A program made the translations under genes and the position numbers. From assembly GCF_900112185.1 (NCBI RefSeq), contig NZ_FOKP01000002.1, positions 1 to 64,000 of the forward strand: DNA of 64,000 nt. Reading direction: 5' to 3'. Each line of letters begins with the position of its first letter. The first letter of the stretch is position 1. This DNA is from Allobosea sp. CRIB-10 (GTDB lineage Bacteria > Pseudomonadota > Alphaproteobacteria > Rhizobiales > Beijerinckiaceae). Below are positions 17,809-25,018 of the stretch, piece after piece. A model generated the notes under the pieces. It saw only the letters and a list, made by a program, of their open reading frames with translations. It had not been told where the DNA came from and searched no databases.

Positions 17809-19581
17809 TTATTGGGCGGGCTGCAGTGCGGGCTCGGGCAGAGGCAGGTCGAGCACCTCCTCGAACTCCACGACATTGTCGATCTCGGTGCCCATGGCGA
17901 TGTTGGTGACCCGTTCGAGGATGAACTCCATCACAACCGGTACCTGATGCTCCTTGAGCCAGGCCCTGGCCTGGGCGAAGGCGGCCTTGAACTCTTTCGA
18001 GCTCTTCACCCGGATCGCCTTGCAGCCGAGCCCCTCGGCGACCGCGACATGATCGACGCCATAGCCGTCGAGATCGGGCGCGTTGATGTTCTCGAAGGCG
18101 AGCCCGACCTGGAAATCCATGTCGAAGCCGCGCTGCGCCTGGCGGATCAGGCCGAGATAGGAGTTGTTCACGACGATGTGGATGTAGGGCAGCTTGAACT
18201 GCGCCCCGACCGCCAGCTCCTCGATCAGGAACTGGAAGTCGTAATCGCCCGACAGCGCCACGATCTCGCGCTCCGGATCGGCCGCGCGGACGCCGAGTGC
18301 CGCCGGCAACGTCCAGCCCAGCGGGCCGGCCTGGCCGCAATTGATCCAGTGGCGGGGATTGTGGACGCGCAGGAACTGCGCTCCGGCGATCTGCGACAGG
18401 CCGATGGTCGAGACGTAGCAGACGTCGCGGCCGAAGGCCTCGTTCATCTCCTCATAGACCCGCTGCGGCTTCAGCGGCACAGTGTCGAAATGGCTCTTGC
18501 GCAGCATGGTGGCGCGCCGGTCGCGGCAGTCCTGCGCCCAGCCGTTGCGGTTCTTCAGCAGCCCCTTCCCTTCCCGCTCGCGCGCCACCTCGACGAAGAG
18601 CTCCAGCGCCACCTTCGCATCGGAGACGATGCCGAAATCCGGATTGAAGACCCGGCCGATCTGGGTCGGCTCGATGTCGACATGGACGAATTTTCGGCCC
18701 TTGGTGTAGGTCTCGATCGAGCCGGTATGGCGATTGGCCCAGCGGTTGCCGATGCCCAGGACGAAATCCGAGGCGAGCATCGTCGCGTTGCCGTAGCGAT
18801 GGCTGGTCTGCAAACCGACCATGCCAGCCATCAGCGGATGGTCGTCGGGAATCGCGCCCCAGCCCATCAGGGTCGGCACGACCGGCACACCGGTCAATTC
18901 GGCGAACTCGACCAGGAGCTCGCAAGCATCGGCGTTGATGATGCCGCCGCCGGCGACGATCAGCGGCCGCTCGGCGCCGTCCAGCATCGCCATCGCCTTT
19001 TCAATCTGCCGGCGCGAGGCGGCCGGCTTGTAGACCGGCAGCGGCTCATACGTCTCGTCGTCGAACTCGATCTCGGCCATCTGGACGTCGACCGGCAGGT
19101 CGATCAGCACCGGGCCCGGACGGCCCGAGCGCATGATGTGGAAAGCCTGCTGGAAGACGCGCGGCACCAGCGCCGGCTCGCGCACGGTCACCGCCCATTT
19201 GGTCACCGGCTTGGCGATGGCCTCGATGTCGACGGCCTGGAAATCCTCCTTGTAGAGCCGGGCGCGCGGCGCCTGGCCGGTGATGCACAGGATCGGGGTC
19301 GAGTCGGCGATCGCCGAATAGAGGCCGGTGATCATGTCGGTGCCGGCCGGGCCGGAGGTGCCGATGCAGACGCCGATATTGCCTGCCTTGGCGCGGGTAT
19401 AGCCCTCCGCCATATGCGAGGCGCCCTCGACATGGCGCGCCAGGATGTGATGGATCGACTCGCGCCTCTTCAGCGCGGCATAGAACGGGTTGATCGCCGC
19501 ACCCGGCACTCCGAAGGCCTGGGTCACGCCCTCACGCTCCAGAACCCTGACCGCCGCCTCGACAGCTCGCATTTTCGGCAT
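17809..19581 (-). CDS. gcl: Glyoxylate carboligase (tartronate-semialdehyde synthase)
   Basis: The thiamine-diphosphate enzyme joins two glyoxylates into tartronate semialdehyde plus CO2. The 590 residues match E. coli Gcl (593) almost throughout. The hallmark is V51 in [18 protein letters not shown], where other family members have a catalytic glutamate. The thiamine block runs from [21 protein letters not shown] to [19 protein letters not shown]. The start ATG 19581 follows GGGAGAACGGGC; a 21-residue extension to 19644 would run over the operator. It is the first of five co-directional genes. A TGGCAT-N5-ATGCCA site lies 28 bases upstream, and AT-rich repeats before the divergent iclR gene suggest dual control. 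Confidence 0.96.
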   Translation of the reverse strand: MPKMRAVEAAVRVLEREGVTQAFGVPGAAINPFYAALKRRESIHHILARHVEGASHMAEGYTRAKAGNIGVCIGTSGPAGTDMITGLYSAIADSTPILCITGQAPRARLYKEDFQAVDIEAIAKPVTKWAVTVREPALVPRVFQQAFHIMRSGRPGPVLIDLPVDVQMAEIEFDDETYEPLPVYKPAASRRQIEKAMAMLDGAERPLIVAGGGIINADACELLVEFAELTGVPVVPTLMGWGAIPDDHPLMAGMVGLQTSHRYGNATMLASDFVLGIGNRWANRHTGSIETYTKGRKFVHVDIEPTQIGRVFNPDFGIVSDAKVALELFVEVAREREGKGLLKNRNGWAQDCRDRRATMLRKSHFDTVPLKPQRVYEEMNEAFGRDVCYVSTIGLSQIAGAQFLRVHNPRHWINCGQAGPLGWTLPAALGVRAADPEREIVALSGDYDFQFLIEELAVGAQFKLPYIHIVVNNSYLGLIRQAQRGFDMDFQVGLAFENINAPDLDGYGVDHVAVAEGLGCKAIRVKSSKEFKAAFAQARAWLKEHQVPVVMEFILERVTNIAMGTEIDNVVEFEEVLDLPLPEPALQPAQ

Positions 19582-19609
19582 GCCCGTTCTCCCGCAAGAA
19601 AACCATGAT

Positions 19610-19626
19610 TGGCATACCAGATGCCA
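19610..19626. promoter_or_regulatory. Operator-like inverted repeat TGGCAT-N5-ATGCCA upstream of gcl
   Basis: Perfect arms are separated by ACCAG and end 28 bases before the gcl start codon, a position suited to blocking transcription. Fourth promoter of the shared-motif set. Confidence 0.65.
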
Positions 19627-19675
19627 TCTAATGACCTTGGTCAATTTATTTCAGAAATATTTTTCACGGCGCGAT

Positions 19676-19691
19676 TGAAAATAATTTTTCA
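19676..19691. promoter_or_regulatory. AT-rich inverted repeat in the gcl/iclR intergenic region
   Basis: TGAAAA-TAAT-TTTTCA is a perfect 6-bp-arm repeat. A related but imperfect TCAGAAATATTTTTCA lies at 19652-19667. The AT-rich palindrome style fits IclR-family operators, so the divergent AllR-like protein is the likely binder. Confidence 0.5.
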
Positions 19692-19740
19692 TTTTAAATC
19701 AAATAATTACCTTTATCCAATCTGGCATTTCTTGGATCAT

Positions 19741-19757
19741 GCGAAAATTATTTTCGC
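19741..19757. promoter_or_regulatory. AT-rich palindrome upstream of the iclR gene
   Basis: GCGAAAATTATTTTCGC is nearly self-complementary (8-bp arms) and lies 67 bases before the iclR start. It shares the GAAAA/TTTTC core with the repeat at 19676 and may serve autoregulation. Confidence 0.5.
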
Positions 19758-19823
19758 TGCGAATTGCCCACAGCGCACCATCCGTGTTCTGCTACGCTCC
19801 GAACGATCGTCACGGAGGGTGCC

Positions 19824-20654
19824 ATGAGCCTGGTCGAGCACCGCAAAGGGCGTGGGCGGCCGCGCTCGCTGAAGCCGGCGATCGCCGGCGGAGCCGTGCA
19901 GGCGCTCGATCGCGGGCTGGCCTTGCTTGAAATCCTGGCCGAAGAGGACGGCTTGACGCTGAGCGAACTCGGCCGGCGCTCTGGCGTCTCGGCTTCCACG
20001 GCACATCGCATTTTGCTGACGCTTGAGAGCCGCGCTTACGTCCAGCACGATATGGAGCGCGGCATCTGGCTCGTCGGTGTCGGCGCCTTCAAGACCGGCT
20101 CGGCTTTCCTGCGCAACCGCCGCGTCGCGAGCATGGGGCGCGCCACCATGCATGCACTGATGGAAGCCAGCGGCGAGACGGTCAATCTCGGCATCGAGGA
20201 CAATGGCGAGGTGGTGTTCATCTCGCAGGTCGAGAGCCACGATACGCTGCGCGCCTTCTTCCGGGCCGGCAGCCGCGGCGCGATGCATGCCTCCGGCGTG
20301 GGCAAGGCGTTGCTGGCCGAGCTCCCCGAGCATCGCGTGCGCCAGATCTGCGCCTTGCGGCGCCTTGAGCGCTTCACGGATCATACGATCACCGATCTCG
20401 GCCGCTTCCTCCGCGAGCTGGCGGAGGGCCGCCGGCGCGGCTGGGCGCTCGACGACGAGGAACGCTCGCTGGGCATGCGCTGCGTCGCCGCCCCGATCTT
20501 CAACGAGCATGCCGAGGCGATCGCTGGCGTCTCCATCTCCGGCCCGTCGGTCCGCGTGACCCAGCGCAAGCTCGACGAATACGGGCCGATGGTGCGGCGC
20601 GCCGCCGACGAGATCACCCTCTCGATCGGCGGAAGGCTGCCGCAACGCGACTAA
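19824..20654 (+). CDS. IclR-family regulator, AllR-like, controlling glyoxylate genes
   Basis: The 276-residue protein has an N-terminal winged helix (about 24-85: GAVQALDRGLALLEIL, LSELGRRSGVSASTAHRILLTLE) and a C-terminal GAF-like effector domain with SGETVNLGIEDNGEVVFISQVES, GSRGAMHASGVGKALLAELPE and the closing AGVSISGPSVR. It follows E. coli AllR, the glyoxylate-responsive repressor of gcl, along its length. The start ATG 19824 follows GGAGGGTGCC; an earlier ATG at 19764 is disfavoured. It is divergent from gcl, and its stop overlaps that of the convergent ligase gene by 4 bases. Glyoxylate as effector is inferred from AllR. Confidence 0.88.
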   Translation: MSLVEHRKGRGRPRSLKPAIAGGAVQALDRGLALLEILAEEDGLTLSELGRRSGVSASTAHRILLTLESRAYVQHDMERGIWLVGVGAFKTGSAFLRNRRVASMGRATMHALMEASGETVNLGIEDNGEVVFISQVESHDTLRAFFRAGSRGAMHASGVGKALLAELPEHRVRQICALRRLERFTDHTITDLGRFLRELAEGRRRGWALDDEERSLGMRCVAAPIFNEHAEAIAGVSISGPSVRVTQRKLDEYGPMVRRAADEITLSIGGRLPQRD

Positions 20655-21532
20655 CTCCCCTCGGCGAGCGCCTGCCGGACGGTCTCGCCGACCAGATGGG
20701 CACTCGGCGCGATCCGCACGCCGGCAGCCTCCAGCGCCCTGATCTTGCCGGCAGCATCGCCCTTTCCGCTCAAAGCGAGCGCACCGGCATGGCCCATGCG
20801 GCGATCGAGCGGCGCCTCCAGGCCGACGATCAGCGCGATGACGGGCTTCGACATGCGGACGCCGGCCAGATACTCGGCCGCCTCCTCCTCCTCCGTGCCG
20901 CCGATCTCGCCGATCAACACCACACATTCGGTATCGGCATCCTCCAGCAGGAGTTCGAGGCATTCGCGCATACCGATGCCATGGATCGGATCGCCGCCGA
21001 CGCCGATCGTCGTAGACTGGCCGAGCCCTGCCGCGGTGACCTGCGCCACGACCTCACTCGTCAACGAGGCGGACCGGGAGATGATGCCGACGCCGCCCGG
21101 GCGCTCGCTACCGGTGGCCATCACGCCGAGCTTGCCGACGCCCGGCACCAGGATTCCCTGCGAATTGGCGCCGACCAATGTGGTGCGCCCACCCTTCAGC
21201 GCCGAGCGCACCCGCACCATGTCTAGGGTCGGAATGCGCTCGGTGACGGTGACGACCAGCGGCATCTCGGCCTCGATCGCCTCGATCATGGCGGCAGCGG
21301 CGTTGGCCGGCGGCACGAAGACGATGCTGGCATTGGCCCCGGTCTCGCGCCGCGCGTCCGCCACGCGCTCATAGACCGGAAGGTTCAGATGCGAGCGGCC
21401 GCCCTTGCCCGGCGTCACGCCGCCGACGACCTGGGTGCCATATTCCATCATCCGCGCCACATGGTACGTGCCGGCCCAGCCGGTCATGCCCTGGCAGAGC
21501 ACGCGGGTCTCGCGGTTCAGAAAGACGGCCAT
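20651..21532 (-). CDS. Divergent SucD-like acyl-CoA ligase alpha subunit, substrate unknown
   Basis: The 293-residue protein keeps the SucD fold: CQGMTGWAGTYHVARMMEYG (13-32), VGGVTPGKGGRSHLNLPV and the phosphohistidine H248 in [11 protein letters not shown]. It departs at the substrate/CoA site. GPNCPG of the family reads GANSQG (121-126), SRSGTLTYE reads SRSASLTSE (152-160), TEGIP reads TERIP, and the GGDP loop continues IHGIGMRE. The malate thiokinase MtkB keeps GPNC as I recall it, so this is neither typical SucD nor MtkB. Its beta partner lies 3 bases upstream. A shared operator precedes the pair. A role in activating oxalate, glycolate or another C2-C4 acid is speculation from context. 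Confidence 0.8.
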   Translation of the reverse strand: MAVFLNRETRVLCQGMTGWAGTYHVARMMEYGTQVVGGVTPGKGGRSHLNLPVYERVADARRETGANASIVFVPPANAAAAMIEAIEAEMPLVVTVTERIPTLDMVRVRSALKGGRTTLVGANSQGILVPGVGKLGVMATGSERPGGVGIISRSASLTSEVVAQVTAAGLGQSTTIGVGGDPIHGIGMRECLELLLEDADTECVVLIGEIGGTEEEEAAEYLAGVRMSKPVIALIVGLEAPLDRRMGHAGALALSGKGDAAGKIRALEAAGVRIAPSAHLVGETVRQALAEGS

Positions 21533-21535
21533 GGC

Positions 21536-22705
21536 TCAGGCTCCCTTCTGCGACAGCGCGACCGCCTGCGAGGCGGCGGTCCACATGTCCGGACAATCGA
21601 TCACCGCGCAGCCGAAATTGCGCAGGCGCGAGCGGGCGAAATCGGCGTTGTTGCCGGCCAGCCGCACCACCAGCGGCAACGACCGGCCGCTGCGCCGCAG
21701 GGCGATGCCGAGCCCCTCGGCGATGGTGTCGCAGGGCTGCATGCCGCCGCCATGGACGTTGACCAGGATTGCGCGCGTCGCCGGGTTGTCGAGCAGCAGG
21801 CGGAAGCCCTGTGCGATGTCGAGGCTGTTCGCGGTGGTCCTGATGTCCATGAAGTTGGCCGGCCGCCCCTTGGCCGCAACCAGCATGTCGAGGGTGGCGA
21901 GGCCGAGCCCGGCGCCATTCGCGACGATGCCGATATTGCCGTCGAGCTGGACGTAGTTGAGCTGGTGGCGCTGCGCCTGCAATTCGGCAGCGCTGGTATC
22001 GTCCTCGTCGCGCAGCGCCGCCAGTTCCGGATGCCGGAACAACGCGTTGTCGTCGAGCATCATCTTGACGTCGAGCGCGACGAGGGAGTCTGTCGCAGTG
22101 ACGGCCAGCGGGTTGATCTCGATCAGGCTGGCGTCGAGCTCGACGAAGGCGCGCCGGAGACTATCGATCAGCGCACAGCCCTGCTCGTGCAGCGCACCCT
22201 CGAGCCCGAGCGCCGTGGCGAAGGCCGCCACCTCCTGCGACCGCGCCTCGCTGCCGGAGCCGAGACCGAGCCGGTTGAGCCGGATATCGCCGCGCGCCGC
22301 CTGCTCCTCGATATCCACGCCGCCTCTGGCGCTGCCGATCAGCGTCAGCTCGCCCGAAGAGGCATCGATCAGCAAGGCGAGATGCAGCTCGCGCATCGCG
22401 GCAATCGCGGTTTCGACGAGGACGCGCCTGACCTTCTGGCCGGTTGGCCCGGTCTGCGCGGTCACCAGCGACGTGCCGAGCAAATCGCCAGCAACAGCTG
22501 CAGCGGCAGCAGGATCGCCGGCCGGCTGAACGCCACCGGCGCGCTGGCGCCCGCCGGCATGGATCTGCGCCTTGACCAGCACCGGACCACCGAGACGCCG
22601 GGCGACCTGGCCGGCCTCGCCAGCCTCGATCGCGACGCCGCCCGCCGGCACCTGCAGGCCGTAACGAGCGAGGAGCTGCTTCGCCTGGAATTCATGGATT
22701 CTCAC
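21536..22705 (-). CDS. Divergent SucC-like acyl-CoA ligase beta subunit, substrate unknown
   Basis: The 389-residue ATP-grasp subunit starts at GTG 22705 (M/VRIHEFQAKQLL) behind GGAGG at 22713-22717. The nucleotide loop reads HAGGRQRAGGV instead of HAGGRGKAGGV. The conserved NFLDVGGGA is NFMDIRTTA (284-292), and the NIFGGIxRCD block is NVHGGGMQPCD (316-326), so the phosphate/power-helix region is remodelled. IEINPL and LDDNALFRHPE are retained, arguing for an active ATP-dependent enzyme. The stop is 3 bases from the alpha-subunit start, so the two are translated together. A 33-bp palindrome containing the shared operator lies 36 bases upstream of the start. Confidence 0.82.
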   Translation of the reverse strand: MRIHEFQAKQLLARYGLQVPAGGVAIEAGEAGQVARRLGGPVLVKAQIHAGGRQRAGGVQPAGDPAAAAAVAGDLLGTSLVTAQTGPTGQKVRRVLVETAIAAMRELHLALLIDASSGELTLIGSARGGVDIEEQAARGDIRLNRLGLGSGSEARSQEVAAFATALGLEGALHEQGCALIDSLRRAFVELDASLIEINPLAVTATDSLVALDVKMMLDDNALFRHPELAALRDEDDTSAAELQAQRHQLNYVQLDGNIGIVANGAGLGLATLDMLVAAKGRPANFMDIRTTANSLDIAQGFRLLLDNPATRAILVNVHGGGMQPCDTIAEGLGIALRRSGRSLPLVVRLAGNNADFARSRLRNFGCAVIDCPDMWTAASQAVALSQKGA

Positions 22706-22740
22706 GATCCGATCCTCCGCGAGCACACGGCAGCAGCACG

Positions 22741-22773
22741 CATCTGTCTGGCATACATTATGCCAGACAGATG
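22741..22773. promoter_or_regulatory. 33-bp near-complete palindrome with the TGGCAT-N5-ATGCCA core, before the divergent ligase pair
   Basis: Arms CATCTGTCTGGCAT and ATGCCAGACAGATG (14 bp, perfect) flank ACATT. The core at 22749-22765 is the same as at 4015, 8291 and 19610, and this is the longest version. It lies 36 bases before the GTG start, so it should overlap the promoter or leader. Confidence 0.7.
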
Positions 22774-22800
22774 CGTATGGCAATGGGATTTGACTTTTGA

Positions 22801-23325
22801 CACCAGGACGGAACCGGTGGGCATGCGGCCGGTGTCCTCTCCGGCTGCGAATGCTTCACCGAGGCCTGCCGCGCGCTGGTGGAGACGCATGCTCCCCATG
22901 TCGCCCAGCCGGCCCTGCGCGGCGGCGTCCATATCCTGCTCTGGGCCCTGCGCGAGAACATCACCGAAGCGCAGAAGCGTGCCGGCCCGAGCTTCAGCCA
23001 CGACGTCTCGACGCCGATCAGCGCGATCCCCGGCTTCGTTGCGCGCAGCCTTGCTGCCCTGCAGGCGCTCGATGCCGGTCAACGTCCTGGTGCCGGCAGA
23101 GCTCGATCCAGGCCGCCGCCAAACACTGCAGAACGGGTCGAGACCGTGCTCTACGAGCTGGTCGACGGCTGCAAGGGCAGCATCAGCGCCGAGCACGGGC
23201 TGGGCGAACTGAGGCGCGACCTGATCCAGCGCTATAGGCCGGCCATGACCTCGGAGCTGATGCGCGCCGTCAAGCGACAGTTCGCCCCTGCGAACCTGAT
23301 GAACCCGGGCAAGGCGGTTTTAGGG
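22801..23325 (+). pseudogene. FAD-linked oxidase (glycolate/D-lactate dehydrogenase type) remnant
   Basis: The frame from 22801 reads the C-terminal half of a GlcD-like protein: ALRENITEAQKRAGPSFSHD, then VSTPISAIPGFVARSLAALQ. It then jumps near 23065 to another frame, VNVLVPAELDPGRRQTLQ, and returns near 23125 as ERVETVLYELVDGCKGSISA and EHGLGELRRDLIQRYRP, ending NLMNPGKAV. The expected PFGHxGDGNIHF segment is deleted, the FAD-binding N-terminal half is absent and no stop follows the normal end. An intact relative sits at 33653-35071. The remaining 23326-23500 holds nothing recognisable. Confidence 0.75.
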
Positions 23326-23500
23326 CCGCGAGCAAAGCCTGGCTTCTGGCCCCGTATGCTCTCACCCATGGGGGCAGAAGTGCTTCAATCTTTCGCGTTC
23401 ACCGTCGGTTTCGGCATCGTAGAGAGACTTCCCGACCCTCTTCACTGGGCGATAGGGGCGACCGAGCCATGGATAGCTTGGAACCTGGGCAATCCTTCAC

Positions 23501-24055
23501 TCACCCTCGGAGAAGTAGTTCGACGAGAGCCTGGGTGTTCTTGGCGTTGTATTTCCGGAGCAAACGGGCCCGGTAGATGTCCACCGTGCGCGGACTGATA
23601 TCGAGCGCCTTCGCCACCTCCTTTCCCGTCTTTCCGTCAATGAGGAGGGTGGCGATATCCCGCTCCCTGGGGGTCAGGGTCGTCCTCAACGACGGACTTG
23701 ATGGCTGGGCCCTATTGAGTTCGGAGAAGACCCAAAGAGTATGTGCATGAGCATGCTCCGGAGTGTAGGTGAAACCGCTGACCCGAACCCAGAAGAGATC
23801 GCCGTCGAGCCGGCGCATGACGCGGTCATCGGTGTAGCTGCGCTCGCTGGCTAAACGCTCGCCAACCCGAGCGCCTGTCTCCTCATAATCCGTCTGGGTC
23901 GGGTAGAGCCGCTCGAAGCTCTCGCCGATCATAGCGGCGATCGAGCCTCGAAAGATCCTGGCGAACTCGTGGTTCCCGGCCACGATCATCCGGTTCCTGC
24001 CGACCGCCAGGCCGACCGGCGCATTCTCGAATGCCTCCCGATAATCCACGTCCAT
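23501..24055 (-). CDS. PAS domain LuxR-type regulator
   Basis: The 184-residue protein has a PAS/PAC domain (about 1-108: YREAFENAPVGLAVGRNRMI, then a VMRRLDGDLFWVRVSG strand) and a C-terminal LuxR helix-turn-helix (about 121-184) with LTPRERDIATLLIDGKTGKEVAKALDISP-type spacing, TVDIYR and a final ALVELLL helix. It lacks a receiver or autoinducer domain, so it likely senses a small ligand or redox cue through PAS. The start is ATG 24055; GTG 24058 is also in frame. It is divergent from the Liv-type importer, and two strong inverted repeats lie in the 192-base gap. Confidence 0.85.
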   Translation of the reverse strand: MDVDYREAFENAPVGLAVGRNRMIVAGNHEFARIFRGSIAAMIGESFERLYPTQTDYEETGARVGERLASERSYTDDRVMRRLDGDLFWVRVSGFTYTPEHAHAHTLWVFSELNRAQPSSPSLRTTLTPRERDIATLLIDGKTGKEVAKALDISPRTVDIYRARLLRKYNAKNTQALVELLLRG

Positions 24056-24098
24056 CACAACGCCCTCCGCGCGGGTGATCCGAGCCGGAACGCCGCTC

Positions 24099-24114
24099 GA
24101 ACACTTAAGTGTTC
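24099..24114. promoter_or_regulatory. Perfect 16-bp palindrome, luxR/livG intergenic region
   Basis: GAACACTTAAGTGTTC is fully self-complementary. It lies 44 bases upstream of the PAS-LuxR start and is a likely binding site for that regulator. Confidence 0.55.
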
Positions 24115-24115
24115 A

Positions 24116-24143
24116 ACACCTATAGCATTAAGTGTATAGGTGT
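24116..24143. promoter_or_regulatory. Inverted repeat ACACCTATA-N10-TATAGGTGT
   Basis: Perfect 9-bp arms with a 10-base spacer containing ATTAAGTG, which echoes the TTAAGTG of the adjacent palindrome. It may be a second operator or overlap the livG promoter. Confidence 0.5.
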
Positions 24144-24247
24144 CATAGCGTCCCTCTCGATAAGAGCCGAGCCGCATGCGGCTTCGAGCGGATGAAGGGT
24201 CGATGAGTTTCGTCGAAGCCCTCGGGGAAACGCGACATTGGACAGCC

Positions 24248-25018
24248 ATGACACACGCGCAGTTGGAGATCGCTGATCTCTCGATCCGCTTCGGAGGCAT
24301 CCGCGCGCTCGACGGAGCCTCCTTCGCAATCCAGCCGGGCATCACCACCGGCCTGATCGGCCCCAACGGCGCCGGCAAGACGACCTTGTTCAATTGCATT
24401 TCGGGGCTGACGCCGGGGGCGACCGGTCAGGTCCGTTTTTGCGGACGCGACATCTCGCGGGCGGAACCTCAGGAGATTTCGCGCGCGGGCCTGGTCCGCT
24501 CGTTTCAGCTCGCACGTGGCTGCGAGAACATGACGGTTTTCGAACACCTCATGCTCTATGGCCCGCGTCAGCGCGGAGAAGGCCTCATCGTCGCTATCCT
24601 CGGCAATCCCGAGGCCCGCAGGCAAGAGGAGGCGCTTCGCGAGGAGGCGCTCGACATGGCGCGACGGCTCAAGCTCGCGCATGTCCTCGACAATCTCGTG
24701 ACGCGCCTGTCCGGCGGCCAGAAGAAGCTGCTGGAGATCGGCCGGGCTCTGCTCGCGAAGCCGAAGATGATCCTGCTCGACGAGCCGATGGCGGGCGTGA
24801 ACCCGACGCTCGTCCAGGACATCGCCGACCATCTCGTCGAGATCAGGAAGAGCGGGATCTCGATCGTCCTGATCGAGCACGAAATGGAGCTGATCGAGCG
24901 TCTCTGCGACGAGGTCATCGTCATGGCGGGTGGACGCTTCCTGACGCGCGGCAGCTTCTCCGACATCGCCGGGAACCGCGACGTCCAGGAAAGCTATCTC
25001 GGGATCCGTCGCCAATGA
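24248..25018 (+). CDS. livG: Branched-chain-type ABC transporter, ATPase LivG
   Basis: The 256-residue ATPase has Walker A GPNGAGKTTL (about 40-49), the Q-loop in SFQLARGCENMTVFEH, signature LSGGQKKLLEIGRALL, Walker B MILLDEPMAGVNP and the H-loop LIEHEMELIE. The inserted region and C-terminal GSFSDIAGN are LivG-like. The start is taken as ATG 24248 (MTHAQLEIADLSIRFGG); ATG 24203 with an AAGGG upstream is possible. It overlaps livF by 4 bases. With LivF it powers import through LivH/LivM. Substrate is not evident; the amidohydrolase downstream hints at a cyclic amide or N-acyl compound. Confidence 0.88.
   Translation: MTHAQLEIADLSIRFGGIRALDGASFAIQPGITTGLIGPNGAGKTTLFNCISGLTPGATGQVRFCGRDISRAEPQEISRAGLVRSFQLARGCENMTVFEHLMLYGPRQRGEGLIVAILGNPEARRQEEALREEALDMARRLKLAHVLDNLVTRLSGGQKKLLEIGRALLAKPKMILLDEPMAGVNPTLVQDIADHLVEIRKSGISIVLIEHEMELIERLCDEVIVMAGGRFLTRGSFSDIAGNRDVQESYLGIRRQ

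Noticed and set aside
17812-19608. 598-residue antisense open frame over gcl
   Set aside because: Mirrors gcl almost exactly and has no recognisable domain.
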